64,000 nt of DNA from Candidatus Iainarchaeum sp. (GCA_023129115.1 JAGMCR010000002.1:78753-142752), one strand, 5' to 3'. Positions 24,358-33,023 are shown, counted from the first letter of the stretch. Made by a program: numbers and translations. Notes: generated by a model not told the origin, from the letters alone.

Positions 24358-25293
24358 ATGGACTATCAAAGATTCATAACAGAAAAAACAAAAATGATTT
24401 CTGATGCCGTTGGGGGCGGCGTTGCAATCAATGCCCTGTCCGGGGGAGTGGACAGTTCAGTTGTTACAGTGCTTGGCCACAAGGCAATCGGCGACAGGCT
24501 GAAGACTTATTTTGTCAACAGTGGGCTGATGAGGGAGGGCGAGGCCAAGCAAGTCGTGGACTGCTTTGCAGGGCTCGGGATAGAAGTCAATGTGCTCGAG
24601 GCGCAGGAAGAGTTCTTCAGTGCCCTGAAGGGGCTGGAAGACCCCGAGGAAAAAAGGAATGCAATCACCAACAGTTTTTATGCAAACGTTTTCAGCAGGC
24701 TTGTCAGGGAAAGCGGGGCAAAGACCCTTCTGCAGGGCACCATACTCACTGACGTTGACGAGACAGTGGCGGGAATAAAGAGGCAGCACAACGTCCTGGA
24801 GCAGCTTGGGATTGACACCGAGAAGGAATATGGCTACAAGGTCCTTGAGCCACTCATTGAGCTGAGGAAGGACGGCGTGAGGGAGCTTGGGAAAGCGCTT
24901 GGAATGCCAGAAGACGTCTTCACGAGGATTCCCTTCCCCGGCCCTGCACTGGCCGCCAGGGTGATTGGGGAGGTAACGCCCGAAAGAGTGGGGCTGGCCA
25001 GGAAGGCGACAAAAATAGTTGAGGAAGAGCTCAAGGACTCAAACGCATTCCAGTATTTCGCGGTGCTCATGAGCGACAGGGCCACGGGAATGAGGGAAGG
25101 GAAGAGGGCGTTTGGCGAAATAATCGTGGTAAGGTGCGTGGAAAGCATTGACGCGCGAACCGCAACCCCAACGCAGCTGCCCTGGGAAAAGCTAAAGGCA
25201 ATAGAGCAAAAGATTACGTCTGAGCTGCCGGAAGTCGTCAGGGTCCTGTACGACCTAACCCCAAAGCCGCCCTCGACAATAGAATTCGTATAG
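24358..25293 (+). CDS. guaAB: GMP synthase subunit B (PP-loop ATPase)
   Basis: 311 residues. The ATP pyrophosphatase P-loop is SGGVDSS at 28-34. The C-terminal dimerisation domain contains the expected FPGPALAARVIGEVTPERV, KRAFGEIIVVRCVES and a final YDLTPKPPSTIEF. It converts XMP to GMP using ammonia and ATP. As in many archaea it is split from the glutaminase; no glutamine amidotransferase subunit is seen nearby. Length and motifs are complete, so it should be functional. Confidence 0.95.
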   Translation: MDYQRFITEKTKMISDAVGGGVAINALSGGVDSSVVTVLGHKAIGDRLKTYFVNSGLMREGEAKQVVDCFAGLGIEVNVLEAQEEFFSALKGLEDPEEKRNAITNSFYANVFSRLVRESGAKTLLQGTILTDVDETVAGIKRQHNVLEQLGIDTEKEYGYKVLEPLIELRKDGVRELGKALGMPEDVFTRIPFPGPALAARVIGEVTPERVGLARKATKIVEEELKDSNAFQYFAVLMSDRATGMREGKRAFGEIIVVRCVESIDARTATPTQLPWEKLKAIEQKITSELPEVVRVLYDLTPKPPSTIEFV

Positions 25294-25421
25294 CGCATAA
25301 GCTTCTATGGTGTCTCCTGAAACAATTGGATGGGAATGCAAGGCCCCCCCCGAGGCCCTTATCATCCAGTGCTGGATTCCGCACCAAACTATTTATAGAA
25401 CTTCGAGTCATCATTTATGGA

Positions 25422-26165
25422 ATGCCCGAGATTACATTGTTGTTGGTTTTACTCGCCGGAGTGGCCGCGGGCTTTTTTGATTCAGCACTTGGGGCTGGCG
25501 GCTTAATCTCAGTCCCGTCCCTCATCTTTCTCGGCCTTCCCCCCCAAGTCGCAATAGCAACTGACAGGTTCGGCACCCTCGGCCAAATGACCACTGCCTT
25601 CTTCAAGTTCTGGAAAGCCAAAAAAATACTCTGGAAATACGTCCCTATCCTCGCAGCCATTAGTTTGGTGGGTTCCTTAATTGGCGCAAACATCTTGTTG
25701 GCTGTTGACCCGAATATCCTCCAGCAAATTGTTGGCGTCTTCCTGCTTGTCCTCCTGCCGTTCATATTCTTGAAACAAAACATTGGCGTCAAGCGAAGCA
25801 AAGTGCCCAAGTCCAAGGCCGCGCTGGGTTTACTGATTTATTTCCTCATCATGATTTTTGGAGGATTTTTTGGCCAGGGAACAGGGCCCATGATATTCTA
25901 TGCCCTCACGTACTTCCTCGGGTTTACAATGATTGAGGTGCTTGCCACCGGCATCATCCCCTGGTTTGTCCTCTCCATATCCTCATTGGTGATATTCGCG
26001 CTCTATGGAATCATCGACTATGAAGTCGGGATTGTCTTGCTCATAGGCATGGCGGTTGGTGGCTACATCGGCGCCCACGTCGTGTTAAAAAAAGGCGACT
26101 TGTGGGTAAAACGCCTGTTTATTCTGTTCGTAATCATTTCAGGCCTAAAATTATTGTTCTTTTAG
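25422..26165 (+). CDS. TauE/SafE-family membrane permease
   Basis: 247 residues with about eight TM segments. The N-terminal half has the family pattern (AGVAAGFFDSALGAGGLISVPSLIFLGLPPQVAIATDRFGT) and the second half repeats it (MIFGGFFGQGTGPMIFYALTYFLG..GTGIIPWFV-like). Members export sulfite, sulfoacetate or other small anions; the substrate here is unknown. The ATG at 25422 is about 27 bp after the TATA-like ATTTATAG, giving a leaderless transcript. The longer frame from 25326 runs through repeat sequence and is rejected. Confidence 0.85.
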   Translation: MPEITLLLVLLAGVAAGFFDSALGAGGLISVPSLIFLGLPPQVAIATDRFGTLGQMTTAFFKFWKAKKILWKYVPILAAISLVGSLIGANILLAVDPNILQQIVGVFLLVLLPFIFLKQNIGVKRSKVPKSKAALGLLIYFLIMIFGGFFGQGTGPMIFYALTYFLGFTMIEVLATGIIPWFVLSISSLVIFALYGIIDYEVGIVLLIGMAVGGYIGAHVVLKKGDLWVKRLFILFVIISGLKLLFF

Positions 26166-26199
26166 AAACGTTTTTATTCTGCGCCGCTGTTTTTATTTC

Positions 26200-26688
26200 A
26201 TGGCAGCCGCCACCCCTCCCGCAAAGACAAAAATAATTGACGTCACTCCACACGACCCGACCGCAAAGACAAAGATTGAGGTCGACGCCATGCACAAAAC
26301 AGTGTACGTGACCGAGTACCACCCGTTCCACAAGCGCACGCGCGGAGAAAAAATCGCAGACCTCGTCGCAGAAGTCGGCGGCAGCTGGTCCTTCATACTA
26401 CTTTTTTTCTTCTACCTATCGGTGTGGGTTGGCCTGAACCTCTGGCTCGTCGGCACCGCCGGCGCGTTCGACCCGTACCCCTTCATACTCCTCAACCTAA
26501 CCCTCTCCTGCCTCGCCGCGATACAGGCCCCGGTAATCCTCATGAGCCAGAACCGGTCTGCGAAGAGGGACAGGAAAAAAGAAGAGCACGACCACTTAAT
26601 CAACAAGAAGGCAGAGCACGAAATCGCGGACATGCAGAAAGACCTCGAGGAAATCAAGGGCATGATACGGAAGCTCTCCAAGAAGTAG
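26200..26688 (+). CDS. DUF1003 membrane protein
   Basis: 162 residues. The core FILLNLTLSCLAAIQAPVIL followed by MSQNRSAKRDR is the DUF1003 signature. Two TM helices lie at about 63-83 and 92-112, after a soluble N-terminus and before a coiled-coil tail (EHEIADMQKDLEEIKGMIRKL). The function is unknown; the domain is sometimes linked to cation/Mg2+ homeostasis by context only. A TATA box lies about 27 bp before the ATG. The next gene starts 8 bp after the stop, so the two are probably cotranscribed. Confidence 0.85.
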   Translation: MAAATPPAKTKIIDVTPHDPTAKTKIEVDAMHKTVYVTEYHPFHKRTRGEKIADLVAEVGGSWSFILLFFFYLSVWVGLNLWLVGTAGAFDPYPFILLNLTLSCLAAIQAPVILMSQNRSAKRDRKKEEHDHLINKKAEHEIADMQKDLEEIKGMIRKLSKK

Positions 26689-26696
26689 GCGTTCGC

Positions 26697-27374
26697 ATGC
26701 CCACTGCCGCACAACTCCTCAAGCAGCTAAAGCCCCTAGGCACCAAAAAGAACCGCGAGGGAATGGCGCGGTTCGGCATCAACACCACTGACGCGTTTGG
26801 CGTGCCAGTCCCAAAAATCCGTGCACTCGCCAAACAAATCGGGCCAGACCACAGGCTCGCCCAGGAACTGTGGAAGACCGGGAACCACGAGGCGCGCCTG
26901 CTCGCTTGCTTCATTGATGACCCCGCCAAAGTCACGGAGGCCCAGATGGGGCGCTGGGCAAAATGCTTTGACTCGTGGGACGTTTGCGACCAGTGCTGCG
27001 GCTGCTTGTTCGGCAAGGCCCCGTTCGCGTACAAAAAAGTGCGGGAGTGGGCGAGGCGCGACGAAGAGTTCGTGCGCCGCGCCGCGTTCGCGCTCCTCGC
27101 GTCCCTCGCCGTGCACGACAAGAAAGCGGGCGACAAAAAGTTCGAGCAGTTCTTTCCGCTCATCAAGAAGTACTCCACAGACGAAAGGAACTACGTCAAA
27201 AAAGCGGTGAACTGGGCGCTCCGCCAAATCGGCAAAAGAAACAAAGCGCTGAACAAAAAAGCCGTTGCCGCAGCGAAAGAAATAAAGAAAATCGACTCGC
27301 GTTCCGCGCGGTGGATTGCCGCGGACGCGATTCGCGAGCTAACAAGCGAGAAAGTCCGGCGGCGGCTTAACTGA
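26697..27374 (+). CDS. AlkD-like DNA alkylation repair protein (HEAT-repeat)
   Basis: 225 residues of helical HEAT-like repeats. Characteristic strings are GINTTDAFGVPVPKIRALAK, SWDVCDQCCG (the conserved WDxxD segment), FVRRAAFALLASLAV and RNYVKKAVNWALRQIGKRN. Bacterial AlkD excises cationic alkylated purines; archaeal homologues are presumed to do the same. The ATG at 26697 follows the DUF1003 stop by 8 bp. The upstream part of the open frame is out-of-frame sequence of DUF1003 and is ignored. The 3' end overlaps the convergent gene by 8 nt. Confidence 0.87.
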   Translation: MPTAAQLLKQLKPLGTKKNREGMARFGINTTDAFGVPVPKIRALAKQIGPDHRLAQELWKTGNHEARLLACFIDDPAKVTEAQMGRWAKCFDSWDVCDQCCGCLFGKAPFAYKKVREWARRDEEFVRRAAFALLASLAVHDKKAGDKKFEQFFPLIKKYSTDERNYVKKAVNWALRQIGKRNKALNKKAVAAAKEIKKIDSRSARWIAADAIRELTSEKVRRRLN

Positions 27375-28347
27375 GAGCTGCCTCTCCGCCTTCCTTGCGG
27401 AGCTTGATGATTGCTTTTGTTTGGTCTTTGATGTAGCTCTTCAATTCTTTTGTGAAATGCTCGCGCCCCTTGGTGAATGCCTTAAATTCCTCGATGCCGG
27501 CGCCGCCCATCAAATTCTTACCGTAGCTGAGCCTATCGTGGAGCTCGTCCATGGCGGCCTTCACTGACGTCGCTACTTCCACGCCGCCGTCCCTCTTTGT
27601 TATTCTCTTAATTTCCAGGTTGTCTTCTGTGGGCCAAAGCATCCTGTCCATCAACTCCTGAATGTTAAGCTGGACGCCAATTATTTCCCCCCCATAGTCG
27701 CTTTTTTGCGTCATCGTTCTCTCCCATTTTTCCCTTTTTGTTGGCAGCCGTATACCTCCGCGCCTACCTGCCCTCAGCACTGGATTATAATTGTCAGCCT
27801 CCGCCTTACGCATTATAACCCGCTGCTCCTCCGCCTTTTCTTCCAGCCGGGCTTTCGTTTTGTGCATGTCCTCAAGAACGTCAAGCTGTTCGATTATGTG
27901 GTTAATGTTCCAGAGGTATCCCGCGGGGTCTTCGTGGACAGTGGTCCGTATCTTGCGCTCTTCAATGTTCCTGATGTCCTGCGGCTTGGCCATTTTGTAC
28001 GCAGCCTGTTGCTCCGACCAGGTCTTCAGTGCTATATCACTTTTTGCGTGGAGTTCCTTCATTTTTGCTTCAGTTAGCTTGTTTTTTTCTACTAACTCGT
28101 CGACCTCTTTATGCAGTTCCTCTAGAATAGTTTTTTTGAATTGCTTTATGGTGGTTTGCTTGATGGCTCCCGCCTCTTTTTCGGTAGCCCGCTCTGCCCC
28201 CCATTTTTCAAGGTCTTTTCCCTTGTAGGGCACAATATAGTCCTTATTCTCCCCTACTTGGATTCTCCTCCCCAAGTTGCTCCCAACGACTTTTGTGCCA
28301 CGCTTCTTGGAGCTTTTTTTCTTCCCGGAACCGCCTTTCTTGGCCAT
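27367..28347 (-). CDS. Hypothetical charged helical protein
   Basis: 326 residues, unrecognised. A Lys/Gly/Ser-rich N-terminus (AKKGGSGKKKSSKKRGTK) suggests nucleic-acid contact. The rest is predicted coiled coil (EELHKEVDELVEKNKLTEAKMKELHAK), interrupted by RAGRRGGIRLPTKREKWERTM. The ATG at 28347 is chosen because AGGTGG precedes it and a TATA-like CTATTTAAG lies upstream; the longer frame adds eleven residues through the promoter. Two other large ORFans (30690 and 60506) share the same charged style but no visible homology. Confidence 0.55.
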   Translation of the reverse strand: MAKKGGSGKKKSSKKRGTKVVGSNLGRRIQVGENKDYIVPYKGKDLEKWGAERATEKEAGAIKQTTIKQFKKTILEELHKEVDELVEKNKLTEAKMKELHAKSDIALKTWSEQQAAYKMAKPQDIRNIEERKIRTTVHEDPAGYLWNINHIIEQLDVLEDMHKTKARLEEKAEEQRVIMRKAEADNYNPVLRAGRRGGIRLPTKREKWERTMTQKSDYGGEIIGVQLNIQELMDRMLWPTEDNLEIKRITKRDGGVEVATSVKAAMDELHDRLSYGKNLMGGAGIEEFKAFTKGREHFTKELKSYIKDQTKAIIKLRKEGGEAALS

Positions 28348-28412
28348 CAAACCACCTGAATACTTTATCACACCCAGCACTTAAATAGGTTATTGCAAAA
28401 AGCGAGCCCCTG

Positions 28413-28964
28413 TCAGCGCGGCTGCAGCTTTTCCACAATCAATAGCGGCCACAGCACATTCGTCGCCATCACTGTTATCTTCTGCACGAACGGCCCGTAT
28501 GCACTCCCCGTGGAGGCAAGCGTCGCGATTGCCAGCAAGGCGGCCACGAGCCCGAACGCCCTGTACACTGCCGGCAGCTTTTTTGCTTTTATCGAGAAAA
28601 GCGTCACGGCAACAGGCATGCACACGAACCACAGGAGCGTTGCCGGGACATGCAGCCAGTGGTCCATGGGAAAGACGCCAAGGAGCGCCAGGGACAACCC
28701 CGCCCCCACGCCCGCCAGTTTCGCCGCCTTCCCCGGCGCCACGGAATAAAACCACGCCGCGAACACCACGCCCCCAACCACGACCACCGTGTTGAACACG
28801 AGCGCCGAGTAAAACGAGACGCCCCACACCCCCAGCGCGCTAAGCATCTGCCCAAAAAAGTCGTATCCCGGGTAAAGCTCAATCGCCACCAGCACGCCAG
28901 CGAGCTGGATGAATATCGCGGCAATCATCGCGTTGCCCAGATGCCTTAACCACGCTTTCCGCAT
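28413..28964 (-). CDS. DUF998-like membrane protein
   Basis: 183 residues with six TM helices. The conserved stretch after TM1, ELYPGYDFFGQMLSALGVWG, is the DUF998 signature, and DHWLHVPATLLWF in the middle also fits. The function is not known. The ATG at 28964 is about 28 bp from the centre of a TATA box that also faces the divergent ZIP gene; a GTG at 28973 is the alternative. Confidence 0.8.
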   Translation of the reverse strand: MRKAWLRHLGNAMIAAIFIQLAGVLVAIELYPGYDFFGQMLSALGVWGVSFYSALVFNTVVVVGGVVFAAWFYSVAPGKAAKLAGVGAGLSLALLGVFPMDHWLHVPATLLWFVCMPVAVTLFSIKAKKLPAVYRAFGLVAALLAIATLASTGSAYGPFVQKITVMATNVLWPLLIVEKLQPR

Positions 28965-28986
28965 GCCATTCACTAGGCAAGCGATT

Positions 28987-28996
28987 GGTTATAAAA
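28987..28996. promoter_or_regulatory. TATA box shared by divergent DUF998 and ZIP genes
   Basis: GTTATAAAAA reads as a TATA element on both strands. Its centre is 28 bp from the ATG at 28964 (minus) and 31 bp from the ATG at 29023 (plus). No second TATA fits either gene better. Confidence 0.4.
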
Positions 28997-29022
28997 ATAT
29001 CGGTGGATTAACGGCATTTGCA

Positions 29023-29751
29023 ATGCTAGAGATAATCACACTCGCAACCCTGTCCGGCCTGACCACGTTCATAGGCGTTTGGCTAGCAACCGTCATCAAG
29101 AAAAACAAGACGCTGATTTCCATCGGCATCGGCTTCTCGAGCGGCGTCATGATTGCAATCAGCTTCCTCGAGCTCATGCCAATGGCCATGGCCCTCGCGC
29201 CCGGCATGCTCGTCCTCGCCGCGTTCTCCGCCGGCTTCGGAATCGTCTGGCTCTTCGACTACTTCCTCCCCCACATGCACTTCATCAAGGAAGCAGGCAA
29301 AATGGGCGCCGCCATGAAGACCGGCTACCTCGTCACGTTCGGCATAATCATACACGACTTTCCCGAGGGATTCGCCATGGCCACAGCGTTCGTCGTCAAC
29401 CCACTCGCCGGCATACTCGTCGCCATCGCAATCGCCATCCACAACATTCCCGAAGAGTTCGCGCTCGGCGTCCCGCTCGTCCTCATGGGCAAAAAGAAGC
29501 TGCTCTACAAGCTCGCCCTCGTCTCGGCGCTCGCCGAGCCGGCCGGCGCCGCCATCGGCCTCTTCCTGTTCAGCGCGTGGCCCGCGCTCAACCCATTGAT
29601 GCTCGCGTTCGCCGCGGGCGCGATGGTGTTCGTCTCGATAGACGAGCTCCTCCCCCTCGCCCAGAAGTACGGCGGCTTCAGCCACGCGTCGCTGGGGCTA
29701 TTGTTCGGAATAGTCACTTACGCCGTGCTTGCCCTCGCCCTCGGCGTCTAG
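29023..29751 (+). CDS. ZIP-family metal transporter
   Basis: 242 residues with about eight TM helices. TM4 and TM5 carry the metal-binding motifs HDFPEGFAMA and HNIPEEFALG (HxxPEG/HxxPEE), which place it among ZIP zinc/iron permeases. A cytoplasmic His-containing loop (PHMHFIKEAGKMG) lies between TM3 and TM4. The ATG at 29023 starts just before TM1; the upstream frame covers the promoter. A second ZIP gene lies at 32286. Zinc or other divalent metal import is the likely role. Confidence 0.9.
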   Translation: MLEIITLATLSGLTTFIGVWLATVIKKNKTLISIGIGFSSGVMIAISFLELMPMAMALAPGMLVLAAFSAGFGIVWLFDYFLPHMHFIKEAGKMGAAMKTGYLVTFGIIIHDFPEGFAMATAFVVNPLAGILVAIAIAIHNIPEEFALGVPLVLMGKKKLLYKLALVSALAEPAGAAIGLFLFSAWPALNPLMLAFAAGAMVFVSIDELLPLAQKYGGFSHASLGLLFGIVTYAVLALALGV

Positions 29752-29770
29752 TTGCCCCGCGCCACCCAAA

Positions 29771-30649
29771 TCATGGCTTTGGCCCGTCTTCCAGCGATGG
29801 CTTTGGCTCGTATTTCAAGGGTATCCTGATGTGAAAAATGGTTCCAGGGAACTCTGCACCCGGGTTCGCGGGCTCGAACCACAAGTGCCCTTCTCTCAGC
29901 ACATTATCTGCATTGGGGTGGTGCAGTTCAACCGCCTGCTTAACGAGGTGTGTGCCGACGCCCGTGCCCTTTTCCCTGCCGGTGACATACTTATTGAACA
30001 GCGTGTCCTTCATGAATTTTGGGACTCCGGTCCCATTGTCCCGGATGTGCAGCACGAAGTACCCATTGTCTTTTTCGCCAGAAATATGGACGAACGGGTC
30101 CTCTATTTTATTGTCTTTGAAGTTGTCGGCGGCGTTATCGATAATGTTCTTCACGAGGGACTCAATTTTGTGGGAGGCCACCTCGGCGGTTTGGGGCAAT
30201 GCGCCAATATCCAAGTCTATTCTCATCCTTTTTTCGTTTCTCACGATTTTGTTCAAGAGGCCATGCAGGTTTGTCTCTACTGGATTAAATGGCTTTTTGT
30301 AGTTGGCAAGGACATTGTCTATGTCGTCAAAGCCACCTTCTACCCCGTCTTCCCAACCTTCAATAGCGATATTATCCCTTGCCAGTCCCGCTAACCCCTT
30401 TATCTTGTTCAGTGGCGCCCTCAAGTCATGAATCCCTGCCCCCAAATCGAATTCGCTTCCCGTTCCCCTATGCCTTATTGGCGTGTATTTTTCCCTGTTC
30501 TTGAGGTAATTGCCAATCCGGTCAGCAGTTTCACCGCACAGCCTGGCCAGCTTGCCAGCGGAAGGCCGCCTTCTGTTGCTCTTGTAGGACTTCCACTGCG
30601 TTTTTATCCGGCTTATCCTAGACTTTATCTCCCCCAATCCTTTTGCCAT
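29771..30649 (-). CDS. Orphan soluble histidine kinase
   Basis: 292 residues. A basic N-terminal helix region is followed by an H-box-like IHDLRAPLNKIKGLA with His74, then an HATPase_c domain: N box LVKNIIDNAADNF, G1 IRDNGTGVPKFM and G2 KGTGVGTHLVKQAVELH. There is no sensor domain, signal peptide or TM helix, and no response regulator gene is nearby. It may act with a distant partner. It ends a few bases from the convergent ZIP gene. Confidence 0.8.
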   Translation of the reverse strand: MAKGLGEIKSRISRIKTQWKSYKSNRRRPSAGKLARLCGETADRIGNYLKNREKYTPIRHRGTGSEFDLGAGIHDLRAPLNKIKGLAGLARDNIAIEGWEDGVEGGFDDIDNVLANYKKPFNPVETNLHGLLNKIVRNEKRMRIDLDIGALPQTAEVASHKIESLVKNIIDNAADNFKDNKIEDPFVHISGEKDNGYFVLHIRDNGTGVPKFMKDTLFNKYVTGREKGTGVGTHLVKQAVELHHPNADNVLREGHLWFEPANPGAEFPGTIFHIRIPLKYEPKPSLEDGPKP

Positions 30650-30689
30650 TAATAGATGGTTATGAGGCGCAGCCTTTAAAAAAACAGCG

Positions 30690-32231
30690 TTATTTCCTCT
30701 TCGGCACCAGCCCTTCAGGCGCTGCCGGCGGCTTAATCTTCACGTTCGCCCAGTTCAGGATGTCCCTGACTATGCCGTTCGCGAGCTTAACCGCGACCCG
30801 GTACCGCGGGTCCCTCATGCCCTCAACCCCCAGCTCGTCCTTCGCGAACTCATGCGCCTCCATGAGCTCGTGCATGTACTGCGGCAGTGCAGTGACGTCA
30901 ATATTTTCCCTCGCCCTGTTCAGGACCTTGGGGTAAGCCTCCGCCATCCGGATGAACTGGTGTAATTCAAACGACTCGTCCGCCACCAGCGGCTGCTTCT
31001 CCACCACCCTCTCCGCAGCCTTTGCCTCCTTCTCAAGGCGCTTCACGTCCCCCAGGCCCCTCTTGCCCTGCGCGAGAATCTGTATCTGCGCGTCCGCCAC
31101 TTCGTCCGGGGAATGGTCCTTGGGGCTAAGCATCACCTCGAAGTGCCTCGAGTGAACGCCCATGTAGTCCGGCAAATCGTAAAGATGAAGCGAAATATTG
31201 TCCGCCAAGTGGCCCATGCCGTACTCCTCGAGCTTGTCCCGCGTCTCGCTCTGCTGGCTCTTGGCGTCGATTATTTTGCCGCCAAGCCTCTCCTTCTCCG
31301 GCAGCGACACAAACGCGTGCGTGGCCCCAAAGTCCGGCAGCCCCGCAAGCACCTTCAAGACCTTTTCTTTTTCGACGCCGTGCTTTCCCGCAAACTTTCC
31401 CGCGAACTCTTCCTTTCCCCCAAGCTTCGCGATGTAAAGCAATGCGTCGAAGTCCGCGCACTTTCCCTTGCGCTTCTTCTTCGCCAATTTCATCAAACTG
31501 TCGAACACTTGCTGGAGCCGGTCCTCAGAAACAATCTTGTAGCTCCCCTCCTCAACGTGGCCGTTCACAAACTCCCTCAGCATTTCGTTCTCGGCCAAAA
31601 CGTCCTCCGGCGTAATCAATCCACCGCCGGGCGCGTTAATGTTGTCGAACAGGATTGTCTGCTGCCCCGCCTCGATGCCCTTGTTGTAGTTGAGCCCCCC
31701 AGCGTGCAGCGCGTGCACGAAGCCAATGATGTTCGACTCGCTCAAGTCCATGCGAATGTAGTGGTCGGTCCACTCGCCGTTCAGTACGTCCTCGCTGCGG
31801 CTTGCTTCCTTGTGCTGCCGCATAATCGCGGCGTCCACCTTGTGCCTTATGTCATCCACCTCTTCCGGGTAAAGCCTCTGCGCCGCATAAATCCGCTTCC
31901 TCAAGGTCGGCGACGCAGTCAACAGGCCATCGGCCTCAACGCTCTGCGTCAGGACGTCCTTCCCGCCCTTCTGCGTCAAAATGTTCTTCGACACTTTGGG
32001 CACATCGACGTAGCCAATCCCCGTCAGCTCGACGCCGCCCGCTGTCCTGGGGTTCTTTACGTTAAGCAAGGCCTTCCGGTGCACTGCCTTTATTCCCAAG
32101 TCCAGCCGCGCGTTTGCTTCCATGAACGCGTTCGCCAGCACATGGTCCACGGGCGCCTTTCCCTTGCGGGGGCCTTCCGGCACCTCGTACTTCTTGGGCT
32201 CTGCAGCCGCTTTGGGCTTCTCCACAGCCAT
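30690..32231 (-). CDS. Large hypothetical protein, possible DALR-like C-terminus
   Basis: 513 residues; I do not recognise the family. The middle part is charged alpha/beta with no nucleotide-binding motif. The last 100 residues (ELHQFIRMAEAYPKVLNRAR, LPQYMHELMEAHEFAKDEL, RYRVAVKLANGIVRDILNWA) weakly resemble the anticodon-binding (DALR) helix bundle of arginyl-tRNA synthetase. The synthetase HIGH/KMSKS core is absent, so it would at most be a derived fragment. The ATG at 32231 is 28 bp from a TATA box shared with the divergent ZIP gene. The long open frame on the opposite strand is a shadow. Confidence 0.6.
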   Translation of the reverse strand: MAVEKPKAAAEPKKYEVPEGPRKGKAPVDHVLANAFMEANARLDLGIKAVHRKALLNVKNPRTAGGVELTGIGYVDVPKVSKNILTQKGGKDVLTQSVEADGLLTASPTLRKRIYAAQRLYPEEVDDIRHKVDAAIMRQHKEASRSEDVLNGEWTDHYIRMDLSESNIIGFVHALHAGGLNYNKGIEAGQQTILFDNINAPGGGLITPEDVLAENEMLREFVNGHVEEGSYKIVSEDRLQQVFDSLMKLAKKKRKGKCADFDALLYIAKLGGKEEFAGKFAGKHGVEKEKVLKVLAGLPDFGATHAFVSLPEKERLGGKIIDAKSQQSETRDKLEEYGMGHLADNISLHLYDLPDYMGVHSRHFEVMLSPKDHSPDEVADAQIQILAQGKRGLGDVKRLEKEAKAAERVVEKQPLVADESFELHQFIRMAEAYPKVLNRARENIDVTALPQYMHELMEAHEFAKDELGVEGMRDPRYRVAVKLANGIVRDILNWANVKIKPPAAPEGLVPKRK

Positions 32232-32255
32232 ACCAATAATTACTGCACAGCCATA

Positions 32256-32262
32256 TTTATAA
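32256..32262. promoter_or_regulatory. Single TATA box centred between two leaderless divergent genes
   Basis: TTTATAA in the 54-bp gap is the only TATA-like element. Its centre is 28 bp from the ATG at 32231 on the minus strand and 27 bp from the ATG at 32286 on the plus strand. Both distances fit leaderless initiation, so one element may serve both directions. Confidence 0.55.
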
Positions 32263-32285
32263 GCACCGCCGCCGAATTAATCCCC

Positions 32286-33023
32286 ATGGAAGTAATTTAC
32301 TGGGTATTGCTCGCCACTCTCTTGGACGGCCTCGTCGCGTTCGCCGGCGCGTTTGGGCTCGCGCTGAAGCCAAAGACACTCAAGAAACTCCTCATGTTCC
32401 TCGTCGCGTTCTCGGCCGGCGCGCTCATCGGCGGAGCGTTCTTCCACTTAATCGCCGAGTCGCTCGAAGGGCTGCCAGTGGACTTCGCTTTCCTCCTCGT
32501 CATCGCCGGGTTCTGCCTCTTTTTCATAATGGAGCGCTTTCTATACTGGCACCACTGCCACGAGGGCAAGTGCAAGGTCCACCCGTTCACTTATCTTATC
32601 CTCGTCGGCGATGGAGTCCACAACTTCATTGACGGCCTCGTCATCGCCGCGTCCTTCCTTGTGTCAATCCCGTTCGGCATTGTCACCACATTCTTGATAA
32701 TCGCGCACGAAATCCCCCAGGAACTGGGCGACTTCGGCATCCTCGTCTATGGGGGAATGGAAAAGAAAAAAGCTTTGCTGTACAACTTTGTGTCCCAGCT
32801 CACGTGCGTCGTCGGCGGGCTCGCCGGCGTTTTCCTCGCCATGTCTTTTGACCCCATGCCCCTCCTCCCATTCGCGGCGGGGGGCTTCATCTACATTGCG
32901 ATGTCTGACTTGGTCCCGGAGCTGCACAAGGAAAAAGACAACCAGAAGGCTGTGAAGCACTTCGCCTTGTTCCTCGTCGGCCTCGCGTTCATGCTCGCGA
33001 TAAAATGGGTGGCCGGCGCGTGA
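32286..33023 (+). CDS. ZIP-family metal transporter
   Basis: 245 residues with about eight TM helices. The signatures are VGDGVHNFIDGLVIAASF in TM4 and AHEIPQELGDFGIL in TM5, the standard ZIP metal sites. A His/Cys-rich loop (YWHHCHEGKCKVHPF) after TM3 is a likely metal-sensing or docking segment. The ATG at 32286 is leaderless; several hundred upstream codons in the same frame are antisense to the neighbouring gene. The last bases overlap the next gene (GTGA), so the two are coupled. Confidence 0.92.
   Translation: MEVIYWVLLATLLDGLVAFAGAFGLALKPKTLKKLLMFLVAFSAGALIGGAFFHLIAESLEGLPVDFAFLLVIAGFCLFFIMERFLYWHHCHEGKCKVHPFTYLILVGDGVHNFIDGLVIAASFLVSIPFGIVTTFLIIAHEIPQELGDFGILVYGGMEKKKALLYNFVSQLTCVVGGLAGVFLAMSFDPMPLLPFAAGGFIYIAMSDLVPELHKEKDNQKAVKHFALFLVGLAFMLAIKWVAGA

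Noticed and set aside
26424..26696. Extension of the AlkD-like gene into DUF1003
   Set aside because: It is out-of-frame DUF1003 sequence; AlkD-like homology begins at the ATG 26697.
31113..32285. Long open frame in front of the ZIP gene on the plus strand (636 codons in total)
   Set aside because: The upstream 391 codons are exactly antisense to the 513-residue gene at 30690-32231; the ZIP domain starts at the ATG 32286 with its own TATA box.
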